Shown piece by piece: positions 18,601-22,959 of a stretch of 22,959 nt of DNA (the stretch's first letter is position 1; every line of letters begins with the position of its first letter). The DNA lies in the NCBI GenBank assembly GCA_004151065.3, contig NWUY0304226886.1:1-22959 (forward strand), given 5' to 3'. The notes under the pieces were generated by a model. That model did no database searches, was not told the DNA's origin, and saw nothing but the letters and a program-made list of their open reading frames with translations. The translations under genes and the position numbers were made by a program. This stretch comes from Larix sibirica (taxonomy: Eukaryota; Streptophyta; Pinopsida; Pinales; Pinaceae).

Positions 18601-20303
18601 TTCCAAGCGAAGAATTTCTGATTAATGATTTTTCATGCTACTTGAAACGCAAAATGCCTCTTCAGGTATGTCTGCCTTGCTTAGATATATTTACATTTAC
18701 ATTAAGTGACTGGTAAATTAGAGGTCTCAATTGAATTTATGTTTTGTAGGGTCGCTTATTCTTATCTGCAAGGATGCTAGGTTTCTATGGAAATCTCTTT
18801 GGACATAAAACTAAATTCTCCTTCCTGTGGGAAGATATAGAGGAAATAGTGGAGTTGCCTCCTTCCCTAGCATCAATGGGTAGTCCGTCTTTGGCCATCT
18901 ACCTTCGTAGAGGCAGAGGTGTAGATGCTAGCCATGGTGCAAAGTACGCAGATGAAAAAGGAAGATTCAAGTTCCATTTCCAGTCCTTTGTTTCCTACAA
19001 TGTTGCCTGCAGGTATACATTGAGTTCTTTTCTCATCCCAGCAACCATAAATAGTCCTCTATCACTTTGTAAAAATGGCAAAAGTAATATTGGATGGACA
19101 AAGGAGAACTAATGTGCATGAATTCCGATGAAGAAAATGGAAAAGAAAGAGTGGATGTGCATGAATTTGAGACAAACTAGTTTGGTATTTTGAACAGAAC
19201 TTGAAATATCCTTCTTGCCCTATTCCTGAGAAACTATGATTTATTTGTCAAACAGGACAATCATGGCACTATGGAGGAATAGGGCGCTGAGCCTTGAGCA
19301 GAAGATGCAAATAGTAGAGGATGAAGAACCGACAGATTCAGGGGATCACCAAAATGAAGATTCTGGATATTTTTTGGGTGTTGAGGAAGCCAACATGACT
19401 AAGGTCCATTCACAAACATTGCCTTTCAGTGTAAGTATCTAATTTCACGAGGTATTTTCCTGTTCTTCATTCCCACCAAGTTGTTGTTCTGGTCCTTGGA
19501 CTGTTTCTGACTAACTGTCGTGTTGATAGTTTGTTTTGGTAAGAGCATGCTACAGTGCTGTTATAATAAACTATGAAACACAACAGCCTGTGGGAAGAGG
19601 CTCTTACTAATTCAGTCATCACTTGTTGCTCAGAAGTTCATTCTTACTAAATTTTTTTTTGCAATTCCTAATGACAGGTTGAGTCACTCATGGAGTTATA
19701 TGATGGGGGTCCCTTGGATAAAAAGATAATGGAGAAATCTGGTTGCCTGAACTACAGAACCACAGTGTGGGAAATTTACAAACAAAAAGTATACCAGAGA
19801 CAGATCTGGTACAAGTTCAATAGAAATGTTTCAGGGTTTGGAGTTGAAATCACGAGTATCCAGCAAAAGTCAAAGCTTGATAATGGAAATGGCTGGATTA
19901 TTGATGAAGTTCTTACCCTTCATGGTGTGCCTTTTGGTGACCATTTTCAGGTTCTTCCCAATCTCTTTAACTGCACCCATTACCAATTTATTGTACATAG
20001 AGATTTTGAATTAGCGAGTGTATTTTACCAATTTGCATAGCAGCTTTGATTTGAAAATGTAACTCTTTTATTTTTTGCATTTGTGTATAGCTCCAAGTAA
20101 GGAGAGAGCTTGAGAATCCACTATCTGCATCAGAAGCATGCAATGTTAGAGTATTTGTAGGCATTGCATGGCTGAAGAGCACTACATCTCAAATGAGGAT
20201 CACAAAAAACATTTTTGAAAAGTTCACTGACCATTTGAAAGAAACCCTACGTTTGGCGGAAGAGGAGATTCTCACAAAAAAACAGAAAGGCAGCCACATG
20301 TAA
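15616..20303 (+). CDS. C2 and GRAM domain-containing protein with two VASt domains (At1g03370-like), 9 exons
   Basis: The predicted product is 1033 residues. Exons: 15616-15964, 16478-17722, 17850-18032, 18140-18423, 18549-18665, 18750-19012, 19256-19430, 19678-19950, 20091-20303. All introns are GT-AG; the spliced length is 3102 bases, in frame throughout, stop TAA 20301-20303. ATG 15616 is chosen because an in-frame TGA lies at 15610-15612 and C2 homology begins at once. Domains: C2A about 1-105 with the full acidic set D17, D23, D69, D71, D77; a Ser/Glu-rich linker about 130-262; VASt 1 about 265-424; a hydrophobic membrane segment about 455-478 with a second weaker one near 497-515; C2B about 541-670; GRAM about 699-790; VASt 2 about 875-1015. 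Length and order match Arabidopsis At1g03370 (about 1020 residues, from memory). VASt and GRAM domains in yeast Lam/Ysp and animal GRAMD1 proteins bind sterols and anionic lipids at membrane contacts. A similar role here, gated by calcium through C2A, is inference. In C2B two loop-3 acidic positions are altered (D613, F614, E615 then A619). No damage is seen, so the gene looks functional. Confidence 0.93.
15965..16477 (+). other. Intron 1 of the C2/GRAM/VASt gene
   Basis: At 513 bases this is the longest intron. The donor is TATG|GTAAGT and the acceptor GATTGCAG|GGGAG, phase 1. It separates the C2A exon from the large linker/VASt exon. The ATG at 16459 lies inside the intron and is not a start: the reading frame there simply continues through the acceptor. 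The other introns are short (127, 107, 125, 84, 243, 247 and 140 bases). Confidence 0.9.
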
Positions 20304-21690
20304 AGCTGTGAAAACTTTGTTTGAGAGGACTTTGATACGATTCTTACTGTTGCAGAAGTTGCAACAGAAGTCTGTCAAACAAGACAGAGACTTGGGTTTT
20401 CACCATAGACTTTGCTTGCCTTTTGATTTGATCCTGTTGTAAGGGTTGGCTATGGCACAAAACGTCAGTGGTTTAATATTTGTTCATACAGCATATTCTT
20501 TACAGGTGTGAAGGAAAAGATCCCTTTGGCCTAGTTGAAGGTGGGAATGCAGAAATTTGGATTCAATTTTTTCATTCTTTTTGTTAATTAATTGATCAAC
20601 CTGGAAGTTCTGATGTGACGAGAAACCTAAACCTGCAATTCAGCACTATGGTCTAAACTCTATTCAGAACAGTATTGCATGTTCAATGAGGACATTCTAT
20701 GTTTGACTAGCAGGAAAAACTCAATAGTTGTTACTGAAAGAAATGCAGATGCAGCTATCAAGCACTGTTGCCCTCTGATGGAAATTATACACCTCAGAGA
20801 TTCAAGGCCACTTGAAAGTTTATTCCAATGATGGTGTAATGAAAAAGATGTTTAACATGCTCATGTAAACTTCTGATCATCAAAAGAAGACCTCGGCAAC
20901 TCAAGATTGCGATCGAAAATCTGCAAAGTAAACCCAACTGATGCACTAGAACAGACAAGAATCTATAAGTGGAGTGCAAGCAGGCAAATAGAGTCAGCTA
21001 AGCTCATTGTAAGTAGGCAATTGGTGACCTACATGTTGAGTCCAATTCAACCATCAGTTGGTACAAAATTGCAGTCAACAACTAACCACAGGCAACAGTA
21101 AAATATGTCCATATATTTTCTTTTATTTAAACAGTGAGGATTATTGATTTCTTAACAATTAGATATATGATGTGAATGGCACTTCCTCCTTTGCACTGTT
21201 TATAAACAAGATAAATATGAAAAGGAAATGGAACCTTTTGGACTTGTCACTGCTTCGTGTTGAAGTAAAAATGTTCAAGTACATCTTACAAAACTGTTCA
21301 TGCAACACACATCGACCATGCTAAAATTCAGTATTAGTAAATTTTGTATGTTAAACAATCCTTAAAAGGATATATTTGTGCATTTCATTTTTTCCCTTTA
21401 ATTTCTATATTTATCAGAGCAATATGATCTTGCAAACTTACTGCATCATTGCTCAAATTCAGTTATGTACTTGCCACCCTTGAATAAAAGAGCCAATATT
21501 TCCTATTCAAGATGAACAATTGTGAATAATCACGTCCAAAGTTGTATATATTACAGGAGAGTTGATGTTGGCAATACCCTATGATTGGATGTCAAATATA
21601 GAGTATAGACAACTAAGTATTGAAGATTGTGTTAAGTTATAAAATATAGGATGCCCTGGTTGTAAATTAGGAATCGTTTGCTGTTAGTAG
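20304..21690 (+). other. 3' UTR and downstream flank of the C2/GRAM/VASt gene
   Basis: No second gene is seen. The first few hundred bases probably form the 3' UTR. I find no canonical AATAAA close after the stop, which is common in plants, and T-rich stretches near 20470-20600 could serve as weak 3'-end signals. Further on the DNA is ordinary AT-rich intergenic sequence. Confidence 0.5.
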
Positions 21691-22959
21691 TGATGCAAGA
21701 TCATTACACATAAAAGAAGAGGCCCAAGGAGAGCATAGGAGGATGGGCAGAGAGGAATGCAAGCAGAGAAGGTCAAGGAGTCTTGAGGTGTACTTGTCCT
21801 ATGACTTGTTCGAAGTATTGCACTATTGGTGGATGTGTTGAAGCTCAGAGGCATATTGGGGAGTGATCAAAACAACTAGTCAAGGGTCAATATAGTATGT
21901 ATATATATGAGATTGGACGAGAAGGAGGCTCCTGAATGGATAGACATTATATTTGAGATCAAAGGTTAAACATGTGAAATTCCAATGAGGATGTTAGTAA
22001 AGGAGCTTATAACATATATCAAATGTCATGCAAAGGGTGACCAACGTTAAACAAGTAATAAAAAGCAAGATATTGATCACCACCAGTGGACGAAATCCAA
22101 GGATGATTGCAGGTTCACAAGACAAAGAGGATAATGATATTGAAGGACGAAGATTTTCCACGTGTATAGAACGGAGGTGGTGAGGAGAAGCCATAGAGAC
22201 AATTATGTATGTGGCGTTAACAAACATTGAAGAGATGGGATGTGATCAAGAAAGCCAAGACGCGTGATCATGGACAAGCTTACAATTGAGAGGGTACATT
22301 GGGAAATGATATTTGATAGAGGGACAAGAAAGTGCATGAGAATATCATGCGCTGAAGTGCTAAGAGATAATTCGATGATCATAGGAGATACTGAAGGTGG
22401 TGAGATACATTGGAGGTAAAGCCTTGAGCGAAGGTCAACGGTATATTGAGGTAGCAGGTAGGAGCAATGACATTACGAGTCATGAAGGTCATAAAGGTGA
22501 GAAGGCTGGATGTCGCCAAAGGAAGGTTTTGGTAAGAGAGACACCCAAGGAAGATATGCAGATGATGAACAATGAGAATAACAAGAATATTTTGATGAGG
22601 TCAGTAAGGAGAGTGAGTAAAGGGATGTGAGATGAATGTAGATGACAAAATGGCAACTGAAGATGTCAACATTTAAAGGTTGAAGAAGACAATTATGCAG
22701 ATGAAGGGGATAGAAGATGATGACAAAGGAGGTGTAATCACTGGAGATGTAGATAAAAGGCATGAAGCGGTACAAAGTATAACAACAAGAATATGCAAAA
22801 GTTGAGATCCATGTGGTTGAGAAAGAATGGATCGTTGTAGTGACGGATTGCTGCAGGGATGACTATTGTTGTAATCAAGGAAGAAGACAAAGTGATATGA
22901 CAGTTACAACACTGATCATTAAGGAAGAAAATGTTAAAGTTAGTGCAGCTGCGAGACCC
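21691..22959. other. Purine-rich segment of unknown nature
   Basis: From about 21690 to the right edge the plus strand is markedly rich in A and G (many GAAGA, AGGAG and GGAGAT words), unlike the preceding flank. The only open frame of note, 22397-22630, codes a Lys/Arg/Glu-rich stretch with no recognised domain, and neighbouring frames are full of stops. It could be the interior or LTR of a decayed LTR retroelement cut by the window edge, but no retroviral-type motif was seen. Confidence 0.4.

Noticed and set aside
22397-22630. Open frame of 77 codons as a gene
   Set aside because: A charged, low-complexity product driven by purine bias, without domain, splice context or support from neighbouring frames.
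1-22959. CRISPR arrays, bacterial operons, tRNA or rRNA genes
   Set aside because: No regularly spaced repeats, ribosome-binding sites or recognisable RNA-gene cores were seen; all coding evidence is plant nuclear.

Overview
This window is nuclear DNA from a vascular plant. The evidence is a nine-exon intron-bearing gene with GT-AG introns, long AT-rich intergenic stretches and several decayed plant L1-type LINEs whose ORF2 carries a terminal RNase H domain. The LINE density hints at a large repeat-rich genome, perhaps a gymnosperm, but the species cannot be fixed from sequence alone.

Layout. (1) 1-1300, minus strand: 5' half of a LINE ('LINE D') running off the left edge, with a DUF4283 ORF1 broken by three in-frame stops and a duplicated unit in its probable 5' UTR. 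(2) 1385-3006: AT-rich intergenic DNA with short tandem duplications. (3) 3026-9978, plus strand: a nearly full-length but dead LINE ('LINE A') bounded by a 19-bp target-site duplication. It holds ORF1 (DUF4283 and zinc knuckle) and ORF2 (endonuclease, reverse transcriptase, zf-RVT, RNase H), followed by an unusually long 3' region containing an unexplained coiled-coil reading frame. (4) 10385-13083, plus strand: 'LINE B', an ORF1 remnant that passes into a LINE-like 3' end with no ORF2 recognised. (5) 13095-13926: AT-rich DNA with clustered short duplications and a foldback. (6) 13943-14462, plus strand: 'LINE C', a 5'-truncated copy holding only the RNase H end and 3' UTR. (7) 14479-15615: promoter and 5' UTR of the gene. 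(8) 15616-20303, plus strand: the one intact gene, predicted 1033 residues, with the order C2, VASt, membrane segment, C2, GRAM, VASt. It resembles Arabidopsis At1g03370, and its splice phases close perfectly. (9) 20304-22959: 3' flank, ending in a purine-rich segment with no recognised coding content.

The gene is the only host function here. By family analogy its product is a membrane-anchored, calcium- and lipid-responsive protein, possibly acting in sterol or lipid handling at membrane contact sites. All other coding-like signals are LINE fossils. LINE C stops about 1.15 kb before the start codon, so LINE insertion has shaped the distal upstream region. I found no convincing undescribed system. 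The points most worth a second look are the extra block inside LINE A, the ORF1-only LINE B, the 5' UTR repeat unit of LINE D and the weakened second C2 domain of the gene.
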